In this document: positions 52,741 to 64,000 of the stretch, piece after piece | How the letters are laid out: the number at the start of each line of letters is the position of its first letter | Position numbering within the stretch: the first letter of the stretch is position 1 | NCBI GenBank assembly: GCA_947000775.1 | Contig: CAMQGK010000637.1 | Coordinates: 12,317,501-12,381,500, forward strand | Length of the DNA: 64,000 nucleotides | Origin: Pterois miles | Lineage: Eukaryota; Chordata; Actinopteri; Perciformes; Scorpaenidae | Direction: 5' to 3' | Notes under the pieces: generated by a model | What the model saw: only the letters and a program-made list of their open reading frames with translations | Told to the model about the DNA's origin: nothing | Database searches by the model: none | Position numbers and translations under genes: made by a program

Positions 52741-54060
52741 CGCATCTGTGTACGTGTGTGCTCAACATTACAACATACATCTTTGTTTTTATAAAGGTAC
52801 ATGCTGGAGAGTTATTTGGCTGCTATGAAAACAATCAATAATCGCTGCATTTTACAAGTGATTCTGCATTAACATCAGCATTTTTTAGAAAGGTCAAACT
52901 AACATGTAAATAGCCATGATTACATCGGCTCCCATGTATTCCTGCTACCTTCACTGTGTCATGTATTTTAAATTGCTGCCCCATTTCTGCTCTGGCCCGC
53001 TTCTCACCAAGGAGCGTGTTTAAACAGTCTATTTTCATTAGCAGGCCAATTTTAGCTTGTGATCATTTTATTTTAGCTCATTGATCATTTCAGACAGCGT
53101 AAGATAATGGCGCTGACACAGAGCCCGACCAGTCTTGATTGCTTGACCCTCTTCATTTGCAACAAGAAAGTCATTGCGGCTGCAAAGTTGCTCCCTCTGC
53201 TGTCACATGACCCTTTTTCCCCTGAAGATAGACCGTAAACTGTCGGTGAGGTCAACACCCCACATCTTCTATGGGTTTTGATAATGTATGTTTACAGAGA
53301 CGTGACCTCCTGGGCCTTGTAATGCATCAATGTGACACAGACAGTAACGCCTGATTCCACCGCATGCTGTTTGAGGTTGACCTCTGACAACAGCCAAACA
53401 GGGAAAAAAATGGGACATCAATAGGACAATGTTTGGATGTTTTCACACATACCGTTGGGAGGTTGTCCAGTATACATATAGCCTGCACATATGTGCATGA
53501 TCATAAGTAATACATCACAGTAGATCTCTGCACCATGTGGCTTGAAAATGTATGAGTTTTGATTCCACAGCACTGAATCATTTCTTGACAGTTTGTAATT
53601 CATAGTCAGAATTATTATTTGTGTGCACGTGTTTCAACTCAATATAACAACATTCAGTTTTTTGGGCTTTTTGTATCTAAACAATGTATGAGGAATTTCA
53701 CCGACAGATGAGAGATCGCTGCCTTTTTAAGTAACATGGACACATGAGTTTTATTGGATGACAAAGACAAAACCTGTTTAGACACAATTAATATTTGTAA
53801 TGACCCTTCAAGTCTATAATCTGTGCTAGTGGTTCAATGGTTCAACAAGCCCACAGTTTGTTCTGTGGTTTTTGGGGTTGTTTTGCACACGGAAGAAGAA
53901 GAACAACCATTTCCAATGTGTTTGAACTCCAAATAATATATAAATTGATTGATTCATTTATAGTAATTAATGATATTTCTATGTTATATGAAGTAGGACT
54001 CTCCATCGATTAAAATGGTTTAAAAAAAAATTTTTTTCTGTTCAAAATGTACCTTTAAAG
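52741..54060. other. Gene-free DNA downstream of lnpk
   Basis: No coding exon is supported. 53.04-53.40 kb is complex, repeat-free sequence, GC-richer than its surroundings, that could be conserved noncoding DNA. This cannot be tested here. Confidence 0.4.
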
Positions 54061-54061
54061 G

Positions 54062-54590
54062 GCGGTTTGTCAAGTATTTAATACTCTTATCAACATGGGA
54101 GTGGACAAATGTGCCTGCTTTATGCAAATGTATGTATATATTTATTATTGGAAATCAATTAACAACACAAAACATTGAAAAATGTTGTCCATAAACCCTC
54201 ACAGGTACTGCATTTAGCATACAAAATATGATCAAATCAACATGGCAAACTGAAACCCAGTGTGCTGATTGCATGTGATTATCATAAAGTGGGCATGTCT
54301 GTAAAAGGGAGGCTTGTGGGTACCCAGAGAACCCATTTTCATTCACAAATCTTGAGGCCAGAGGTCAGGGGATTTTGAGAAATTTTGTAGTGTTATTTAA
54401 CCTCTTTCCCGACAAGCTAGTATGACATAATTGGTACATTCCTAAGGTTTTCTAGTTTTGCATGGTGCCAAAATCTTTAGTAGCTTTAAAGTTGTGCCTG
54501 TAAACTCAGAGAGATTGATTGCATTAATGCATTTAAGAAATTGCGTGAAACTAATTAAGATTTTGCATATTGACAGCCCTAATATGAAGC
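54062..54590. repeat. Dispersed DNA-transposon-like element, copy 2
   Basis: Collinear with the 33.2-34.1 kb element: GTCAAGTATTTAATACTCTT, GGGAGTGGACAAAT, GGAAATCAATTAACAACACA, AGAACCCATTTTCATTCACA and the end TTGACAGCCCTAA. It is shorter, with an internal deletion and a missing left terminus. Confidence 0.7.
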
Positions 54591-54599
54591 CATAATTCT

Positions 54600-55090
54600 G
54601 ATTTTATACTTGAAATAAGGCAATGGTCCAGTAGGCCTATGTACAGATTATTGCCTCTTTATGTCTCTGGCACCTCATCAAATAATTAGTAGGCTTGTAT
54701 TTAATAGTAGTGCAACGGTTCCACAAGCTCACACTTCGGCTTGAACAGTACGGTTCATTTTTTTATGGTTTGATTTTGCATCACTAGTTTGCACCTAATT
54801 GACCGTCATCTCAACCTATTACATGGACAATTCAAAGAAATACTGTTTACATAATGTGAAAACAAAAGATACACTCAGGTTTTTGGAGCCCAATTGTCCA
54901 AACACTCAAAGGATTACGTCTGGTCTGCCATCATGGAGACACTAATTGATTTTCAAGGATGACAAATGACACACAAAGCCCCAGTGCCAGAGTAATTTTG
55001 AGCAAGCGGTGAAAATGTACAGTGGGGCTGTCCCAAGGTTCATAGTTCTTTTCATGCTCATCTCTCACATGTGCATTCGAGGCCACTTGA
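54600..55090. other. Gene-free DNA, nothing recognised
   Basis: Mixed AT-rich sequence between repeat copy 2 and the next complex stretch. No exon, RNA gene or clear repeat is seen. Confidence 0.4.
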
Positions 55091-55099
55091 CTCAAATTT

Positions 55100-55880
55100 A
55101 TACTGATCTTTTATTTATACCCAGAAAAAATGGCAGATAAGAAACATAAGTGTTCTTGATATTGTGTTTTGTCATATCTAGCAGCCAAAGATTGAAATCC
55201 TGCGAAACAATTTTCTGTAGAAATGAAAGAGCGTGCCCTTCTGAACCCTGGAGGAAAATAACCCCGCGGTGCGAAGCAGAATATGAAACAGAGGCACAGA
55301 ATAAGTAAAATAGACAAGTGCACCAGGCTTGTCACTTTTCCATTTGCTGCCCCCGAGTGTGAGCACTTCAAAATTCTCCTCATCTCAGCGAAGACCTTCA
55401 TCGTTATGCTCCATCTACTGTACTGAATACGAAAAAAGTACCATATCAGACAGGTAATAAAGGAGGGATTTTTTTAAAGATTGACCGTGTTTCTGTCGAT
55501 CAGGAAGTAGAATGCAACAGGAAGAACAACAAAGTCATGAATATACAGCACATTGTGCATTGGAGGCGATGTGGAAAATGTTGAGATGAGTGTCACAGAA
55601 GCAGTTTAACATGGCTGTGATATCAGACATCACCATTGGCTCTTGACAACAGCATCATTACACAGTAATAAGAGCACAATCTCCTTCAGAGAAGCATTAA
55701 AATCAAATTAGATTGTACAAGAGCTTGGCTTGATGAGCTGCGAGGGGCGATGGCTCCCGAGCAGTGGATCTCTGGTTATTACTGTATACCTCCTTTGCTG
55801 CTCGGGCTTGAATTGCCACTTGACAAAGTTTAGCTTTTCACAAAAGGTCATCAGCTTCCAAGAAATTAGTTTTTAAAATT
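55100..55880. promoter_or_regulatory. Candidate distal regulatory sequence beyond lnpk
   Basis: Non-repetitive sequence of balanced composition on the side of lnpk where vertebrates keep long-range HoxD enhancers. A CTCF-like core on the minus strand (CACTCGGGGGCAG, about 55346-55358) lies inside. Two minus-strand frames of 62 and 96 codons are without domains. Function is inferred from position only. Confidence 0.3.
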
Positions 55881-56225
55881 CAAGTCATTTGAAACCCACA
55901 CACCCAGATGGATGGCTTTCTGTTTTTTTTTTTTCCTCCCCCCGCATTCAATCTGTCAAATCACGCATGCTGCTGAATACATGATGCCGGCAATAAACCA
56001 GTGCTGCTGTAGTTTATACCAGAGTGACATTCAGGGATCAGAGAGCATTGACATTCTCTGTCCTATCTTGAACTCATTACACCACTGAGTGATGACATCT
56101 GTTTGAATGCTCATACAGTTTGACAATTATTACCGCAAACAATCCACTGTTACCTTAATTAAATAATAAACTAGAGAAAGACACTCTTTTAGAAAGACAA
56201 CAGATGCATGAAAATATCTGCTTCG

Positions 56226-56708
56226 AAAGGGACAGCGTGTAGGATTTGGTGGCATCTAGTTGTGCTGAATACCCGTCCGCTCACTCCTCCCTTTCCAAGA
56301 CTGCAGTAACAGAAACTGCTGAGTGCAAAACCGTGGTAATGCCATTTAAGTGGAAGTCAGAAAGCAGCTGGTGGTACCACGGTTTTGCACTCTGCAGCTC
56401 ATGTTACCACAGTTTTGTGTCGGAGAACTACGGTGGCCTTCACGTAACATAAAAACGCCACAGACTCTCATTAGAGCCAGTTTTTAATTTGTCCGTTCTG
56501 GGCTACTGTAGAAACATGGCGGAGCAACAATGAACATGGCGGACTGTGAAAAGGACCTGCTCCCTGTGTAGATATGAAGGGCTCATTCTAAGCTAAAGAA
56601 AACACGATTCTTAGTTTCAGGTGATTAAACACTCATGAAAACATAGCTATGAATATTATATTACATTTCTGCTAATCAATCCCCTGAAATGTTACACACT
56701 GTTCCTTT
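56226..56708. mobile_element. Non-autonomous DNA element (MITE-like), 483 bases
   Basis: Ends are inverted repeats: AAAGGGACAGCGTGTAGGA at the left, and AAAGGAACAGTGTGTAACA when the right end is reversed. The interior has GGTGGCATCTAGTTG, GTCCGTTCTGGGCTACTGTA, GAAACATGGCGG and GAAGGGCTCATTCTAAG, which I recognise as a family abundant in percomorph fish. It has no transposase. Two 18-base arms (56321-56338 and 56375-56392) form a perfect internal hairpin. Confidence 0.8.
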
Positions 56709-56929
56709 AAAACTGTGGTGCTAGTAGTCTGTTCACTGCATTAGCGCCAACGCAGTAACAGAATTTATTTAGGTCATTTTAATGTTCCTGAACACACATA
56801 ATTTCAGTGCTTGACAACTGATATATTGATTAATTTTATATAGTGTCAGCATAGAACATGCCCTCCGAATCAATAACATAAAAACAAGGTTAACCTAAAT
56901 TTACAAGTCCTGTTGTAAGCAGGATGATA

Positions 56930-57930
56930 ATTCAATTATAGAGCAGAGTCAAAGCACCGTTTTCTTGCTATTTTATGAAAGTATTGCAGATTTCTGTGCT
57001 CAAGAAACCACCAAAAACAGAACAGGGAGGAAATGGAAGGCCGAGACAACACACCCCTGCTATTACCTCATGTGGAAATCATACAAAGCATCCTGCAGGC
57101 AGCAGGTTCATTTTATAGCTTCATCTATTACCACACTGTCATTGTTAATTGTCTTCTTTTTACCTCTGCAGGATTCTCCAAATTGGTCCTATCGAATGTG
57201 ACAGGAGGAAGAGCATTAAGCATCTGACAAGATGATATCTAAGTTCAATTTCCTACTCCTCACCTGATTTATACCTGCAGCAGATCATTTTCCTTTCTGT
57301 CATAAAGACCTCTATAAATCAGTGGTGCTTATGGAAGCACTACAGAACAGGGTCTCTGGATTTGTATCCCCTGTGTTTGCTATTAGGAAGCCATTACAGC
57401 CACATTTTCCTCCTTCAAACAAAAATGATCAAATCTAATACTGGCAAGATTAGAGAGATAAAGAGAGAAAGCGCTGGCAGAGCTGTTCAGCACAGCCCCC
57501 TATCTAAACAATATGCTCTAAACTCAATAAAAACCGGGCTTTTTGCTGGTGACACCATTATCCATCTGTTTGGACAAAATTGCTGTATCATGGTATAAAT
57601 CTGCGATACAAGTGACATATCCTCTAAAATAAAAGGGAACATTAACTGCTCTATCTTCTAGAGGCCATGGGACTCGCTGGCTATAAGCTCAGTCAAGTGT
57701 GATGGCAGTTATACTGTGTTTTACTAGACTGCAGACAATTATACTTTGCTCCTCTCCCCTAAGAAGACAAACTGCCATGGCTTCAGCTGAAATGATTTCA
57801 AATAGATTTTCGAAAATGTCTGTCGCCAGATTGCTTCCATACATTATTTCACTTAAATGGAGAGAAAAAAAGAGGGAGCAAATCCACAAATCAATCACAA
57901 CAGCCCACTTTACCAGATGGAAAGACGAGA
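56930..57930. promoter_or_regulatory. Candidate distal regulatory sequence
   Basis: A kilobase of complex, repeat-free sequence (especially 57400-57880) with no exon. It lies on the lnpk-distal side, where vertebrate HoxD global control elements are located. It stops abruptly at a TG run and then poly-G. Confidence 0.35.
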
Positions 57931-57940
57931 GCTTTCAATG

Positions 57941-57990
57941 GGTATGTGTGTGTGTATATGTGTGTGTGTTTGTCTGTGTGTGTGTGTGGG
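57941..57990. repeat. Interrupted (TG)n microsatellite
   Basis: TGTGTGTGTGTATATGTGTG with further interruptions, immediately left of the poly-G region. Confidence 0.85.
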
Positions 57991-58009
57991 TTTGCTAAAG
58001 GGGATGGGA

Positions 58010-60115
<2,106 letters not shown>

Positions 60116-60894
60116 ATTAGGGGTTATGAGAGGGAGAGGAGGGGTTGGAAAAGAGGTGATGTTTGGGGAATAGGGCCTCGGGTTGGTGTTAGTGTAATAT
60201 TTTTGAGGGTTCTTGTATTTTTTTTTTGGGATTTTTTTTTTGGGGGTCGTGGGGAGAGGGGAAAGGAAGGGGTCTTTGTCGATGGGTGTGTATTGGTGGT
60301 TGTTTGGGGTGATGTTGTGTTTTTTTTTTTTTTTTTTGTTTGGATTTTGAATAAGTTTTATTTGGATGGGAATGATTAAAAAGTGTGTTGTATTGGTCGC
60401 TGATGATGATGAGGTATGGTGGTAATGGTAAGGTGGGTAAGGAGTGAGTGAAGAGAAGAGGAGGAAAATGAGGAGATTAAGGTAGGTAATGACTGATTAA
60501 GGATGTTTTAAGGTTTAAATATAGAATATGTTTAATCGTGTATGGAGTATTGAAAAATGTGAATGTTTGTCTGGTGCTGATTTTCACAAAAGTGCTGCTG
60601 CTGTGTTGTGTTTTCCTGTTTGCTGTGTTTAGTAATGTTGGCCCTGAGAAATGAAAAAAGGGGAATTTAGGTAATGCTGAGTGTTAATAGTTGTTGTAAT
60701 AAGCAAACATTAAAGTAATTTTATGTGGAATGGTGAGATAAATGAAGTGGTTAAAAAGTTGAATTTGGAGGGTGTCGAGAGTTTTAAAGCTAGAGTGGAG
60801 ATAGTAGACTGGTTAAGTGAAATAGAGAATAAGGTCCATTGTGCTCATGTGTGTCGCAGTAAGGAGGTTAAATAAGTCGAAGTTATGTTGGAAG

Positions 60895-61030
60895 AAAAAC
60901 CATGGCTTTTTAAAGGTGCCCCTTGACATCTGAATTGTAATATGTGTGAATATGTGAATGAAAATGGGTTCTTGGGTCACAAGCTCCTTTACATGTACTT
61001 TAATCTGCGGTTTGGGAAAAAAATGTTTTT
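60895..61030 (-). repeat. Dispersed DNA-transposon-like element, copy 3 (reversed, gapped)
   Basis: GTGAATGAAAATGGGTTC, TTGGGTCACAAGCTCC, TTTACATGTACTTTAA and CTGCGGTTTGG align in order with the reverse complement of the elements at 33.8 and 54.3 kb. Bases are lost mainly from C runs: GGGTACCCACAAG has become GGGTCACAAG. Confidence 0.65.
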
Positions 61031-61489
61031 TGCATGCAGTAAAGTGTTATTTTCTCCTTTCCTGAATTAATAAATTGAGTATATGTAGCTGGCTTTGTGG
61101 TCAATGAAATAAACTTTAAACGGATGAGATGGTGAAAAGGAAAAAAAGGAAAGAATTGGAGGAGTGAAATTAATGAAATGAGGTGGCCGGTTTTTAAATG
61201 AAAAAGGTAGTTAATTTTTTTTATGTATGTGAAGTGGTGTGTCAGTTGTCAATATGTAAAATAATAAATTATGAATTATGCTGAATGAGTCGAAATGGTT
61301 GTAGATGTTTTTTTTTCGTTTTGTGTTCAGGAATGGTGCTTGATATCAGGAGAGATTGCAATGAAGTGCAGTAGGTAGGGGCAGTTGTAAATACTTTAAT
61401 TAGAAATTGGAAAGTGTTTGTTTAGTGTCAGGCTTCATAGTTTCGTGGGATAGTTTGAGTGTTTGGAACAAAAGTACTGATAGAGACAT

Positions 61490-61690
61490 ACTGGGCAAAG
61501 GTTTTCATGGATGAATGTAATTAGAATTGAATAGTTGTGTTATTTTTCAAGAAAGACAAAAGTATTGATACACAAATATGGTGACAAAGGTTTTCATGGA
61601 TGAATGTCCCAATTAGAATGTGTTGTGTATATTTGTCAAAAAAGACAAAAGTATTGATACACAAATATGGTGCAAAGGTTTTGTGGATGT
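61490..61690. repeat. Near-tandem duplicated segment
   Basis: GACAAAAGTATTGATACACA, AATATGGTG and CAAAGGTTTT occur twice about 90 bases apart, and GGTTTTCATGGATGAATGT also recurs. A more diverged third copy (ACAAAAGTACTGATAGAGAC) precedes them. Copies differ by short gaps. Confidence 0.75.
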
Positions 61691-62263
61691 GCTGCTTGGG
61701 TGAGTAGTTGAATTGTTCTAATGTGACAAGAAGGGGCCACCACTCCATACTGAATAAGTCAATGTGGTCGTTGTGCATGGTTGTTATGTGTTTTTCCGAT
61801 TTTGTGTTAGAGAAATTGGTGCGATATCAGAAGAGATTGGATGACAGTGAAGTAGGTAGGGGTAATATATAAAATGTTTATTAAAATTGTTAGTTTTTCG
61901 AGTGTCGTTTTAGTGGGTATTAGTTGATTTTTCAGAGTGTGCATGTTTTTTTGATTATGTTTTTTTGATTTTTTTCTAAACTGTTTTGTGTTTAGGATTT
62001 TTCTTAATTCTGATTATCTACATTAATATTAAAATAAATATATAATATTCCTTAAAAAAAAAAGAAAAGTTTTTTGAGACATAAAAATATGAAACAGAAA
62101 GATTGTGTAAATTAAATTAATTTATTCCTGTGTCGCCTGAAGAGAATGTTTTGCTTAGTATGAGAAAGTAAATGGTTAGTTGGATTGATTTTTCTGGAAT
62201 AATTACAAGGAAATTTTGTTTGATCGGTGTGAGGATTGTTTGGTCACTGTCTAAAGTGGTTCC

Positions 62264-62680
62264 ACTGAGAGGAAGACAGTAAATTGTTGTAGTTGGTTCA
62301 GACTGAGAGGAAGACAGTAAATTGGTTAGTGTCTGGTTAGACTGAGAGGAAGACTAGTAGGTTAGTGTTGTTAGACTGAGAGGAAGACAGTAAATTAGTT
62401 AGTAGTGGTTAGCTGAGAGGAAGCCAGTAAATTGGTTAGTGTCTGGTTAGACTGAGAGGAAGACCAGTAAATTGGTTAGTGTCTGGTTAGACTGAGAGGA
62501 AGACTCAGTAGGTTAGTGTTGTTAGACTGAGAGGAAGACCAGTAAATTGTTAGTGTCTGGTTAGACTGAGAGGAAGAAGTAAATTGGTTAGTGTCTGGTT
62601 AGACTGAGAGGAAGACTAGTGGTTGTGTCCTAGTAGATGAGAGGAAGAAGTAAATTGTTGTGTCTGGTTAGACTGAGAGG
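62264..62680. repeat. Minisatellite, about 39-base unit, about 11 copies
   Basis: The unit begins ACTGAGAGGAAGACCAGTAA and continues ATTGGTTAGTGTCTGGTTAG. Shorter variants (…GACTAGTAGGTTAGTGTTGTTAG) appear at copies 3, 7 and 10, hinting at a higher-order pattern. Within full units GACC, GAC, GCC and GA alternate, differing by loss of C. Confidence 0.85.
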
Positions 62681-64000
62681 CGCGGTAAGTGTGTGTAAGA
62701 TATAAAGAGTAAGTTGTTTGCTTCGTTTACAATGTGTTTTGTTCTGTTATGTGTGTGTGTTTGTTTAGTGGTGAAAGGGAAAAAGGGTGTGTTATATAAG
62801 TAATGATTGTGGTGGAGGTTGTGGTGTTTTTGAATCAGTGTTTTTTAAAATGAAAGAGGAGAGAACAACTCGTATCGAGTAGACTGTGTCTGTGTTCCTG
62901 GTTGAGCGTAAGTGTTGTGGTTGTGATGAGTGTAATAAATAGATATTTGATGAGAAGAGTGGAGAGATGAAGAGAGAAGGAGACTGATTGAAAGTGTGGT
63001 TTAATTATTGACACATCCAAAATCGATAAGGTATTGATGATGATGGTTTGTTAAGAATCAAAAAATATTTCCTGTTTGTTAAGAGGAATAATGGAACTCA
63101 AGTGTGTTGGGTGTCAATAAGGTGGTTTTCATTAATATGTTTTCTAAAATTTTGCGAATGAGAATGTGGCAAGGGTAAGTGTTGTGTTCAAAGGTGTTCG
63201 TTTGTGTTTAAGTTGTGTGTGGGTGTGGTAATGTTTAATAAATTGTGGGGTTAAAGATATTTTACGTTAAATAATGTTTAAAAATTTGGAAAGAAAGGGT
63301 TGTGCTTTGTTTGGATAGATTAAAAAAAAATGTTGAGTAATTAGATATTGCCTTCAGAAATAGAGATAATGAAAGTAGGGAAGAAGTGAGGTACGAAGTG
63401 AAAGAAATGTGCGCTCTCCAATGAGGTAAAATGTCCGGGTTTATGTGGTTGATGAAAGAGAGAATGGATGGAGTGAAAAATTTGTGAAATGAACTTAAAG
63501 AGAAGGTTGTGCTAGAAATGTTTGGTGCTTTTAATCAACGTAATTGCGTTTTGCTCATTTGCTTTGCTCATTGTTTGTGGTCACCGTTTATGGTTTTTCT
63601 CAGTTGGATTTGAAAGTGATTAAAGAGGGAAAATGTGTATGTGCTGTTTTGAATTGTTTTAGTCAGAAAAGTGAGGTTCTGGATTGTTTTGACTCTGGTG
63701 AGTTGGGCTTAATATTTTGGGAATGTTTTTTTGGGTGAGTTAGTATTTAAAAAATGTGTTAGTGTTGTTTTCTTGTCAATGTCTACTAAGTCGGTTTTAT
63801 TGTGAGTTTGAAGAAAAGTGTGAAGATTTGAGTTGTTATGTCCTGTCTGCGATAAGTATTGTGAAGTGACACTGAAAAGGAACTGTTCTGTTAATCGCTC
63901 ATTTTGTGTCTCCGTTGTTTTCAATGATTGGTGTTTCTTCTTTTGTTCTCTGTTGCTCGAGCGATTGTTGCCTCTTGTTGTCTCTAGCTGTGATTGAGTT

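Larger units (their letters stand above)
60116..64000. other. C-depleted, probably error-rich sequence
   Basis: C is rare on the plus strand (63181-63240 has two C, 62701-62760 has four), while G and T are common. Embedded repeats show small gaps at C positions. No gene is supported, and the 60-90 codon frames are not trusted. Contents are listed separately: a reversed repeat copy, a near-tandem duplication and a 39-base minisatellite. Confidence 0.7.

Overview
This window is a stretch of a ray-finned fish genome, most likely a percomorph teleost. It covers the 5' (posterior) end of the HoxD-alpha cluster and its conserved neighbours. The evidence is gene identity and order: hoxd11a (minus), hoxd12a (minus), a hoxd13 relic (minus), evx2 (plus) and lnpk/lunapark (plus). 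This is the same order and orientation as the vertebrate Hoxd11-Hoxd12-Hoxd13-Evx2-Lnpk block. Introns are short and spliced at GT/AG. CA/TG microsatellites and dispersed repeats of types common in fish genomes are frequent.

Layout. 1-3.3 kb is intergenic, on the hoxd10a side. hoxd11a (two exons, 281 aa) lies at 3.3-4.7 kb. hoxd12a (two exons, 261 aa) lies at 9.7-11.0 kb; between the two is a pair of long, inverted CA and TG arrays. At 14.02-14.10 kb on the minus strand there is a decayed homeobox whose residues are diagnostic of Hox paralogue group 13. This is the fossil of hoxd13a at its expected position. The 14-23.9 kb interval has no gene but holds strong CTCF-like motifs and several dispersed repeats. 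evx2 (three exons, 414 aa) spans 23.9-26.0 kb, with a TATA-like box upstream. 27.8-30.5 kb looks like enhancer-type noncoding sequence. From 31 to 40 kb the sequence is mostly repeats. lnpk has twelve coding exons between 41.9 and 51.9 kb (414 aa), plus a probable noncoding first exon near 40.8 kb. 52-58 kb is gene-free, with two repeats and stretches that look like distal regulatory DNA.

From about 58.0 kb to the end the sequence changes character. About 2.1 kb is almost pure G with A/T interruptions. The 4 kb after that is poor in C. A dispersed repeat seen intact at 33 and 54 kb reappears at 60.9 kb with small gaps concentrated at C runs, so this part is probably low-quality assembly over a G-rich repeat. 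No gene should be called there.

How the parts work together: hoxd11a, hoxd12a and evx2 encode homeodomain transcription factors. In jawed vertebrates they are controlled together by shared distal enhancers on the lnpk side during fin, limb and genital development. lnpk is an unrelated endoplasmic-reticulum membrane gene that stays linked, probably because those enhancers lie in and around it. No wholly new system was recognised. The most notable observations are the hoxd13a fossil, the co-oriented CTCF-like motifs around it (one inside a mobile element), and the C-dropout signature at the right end.
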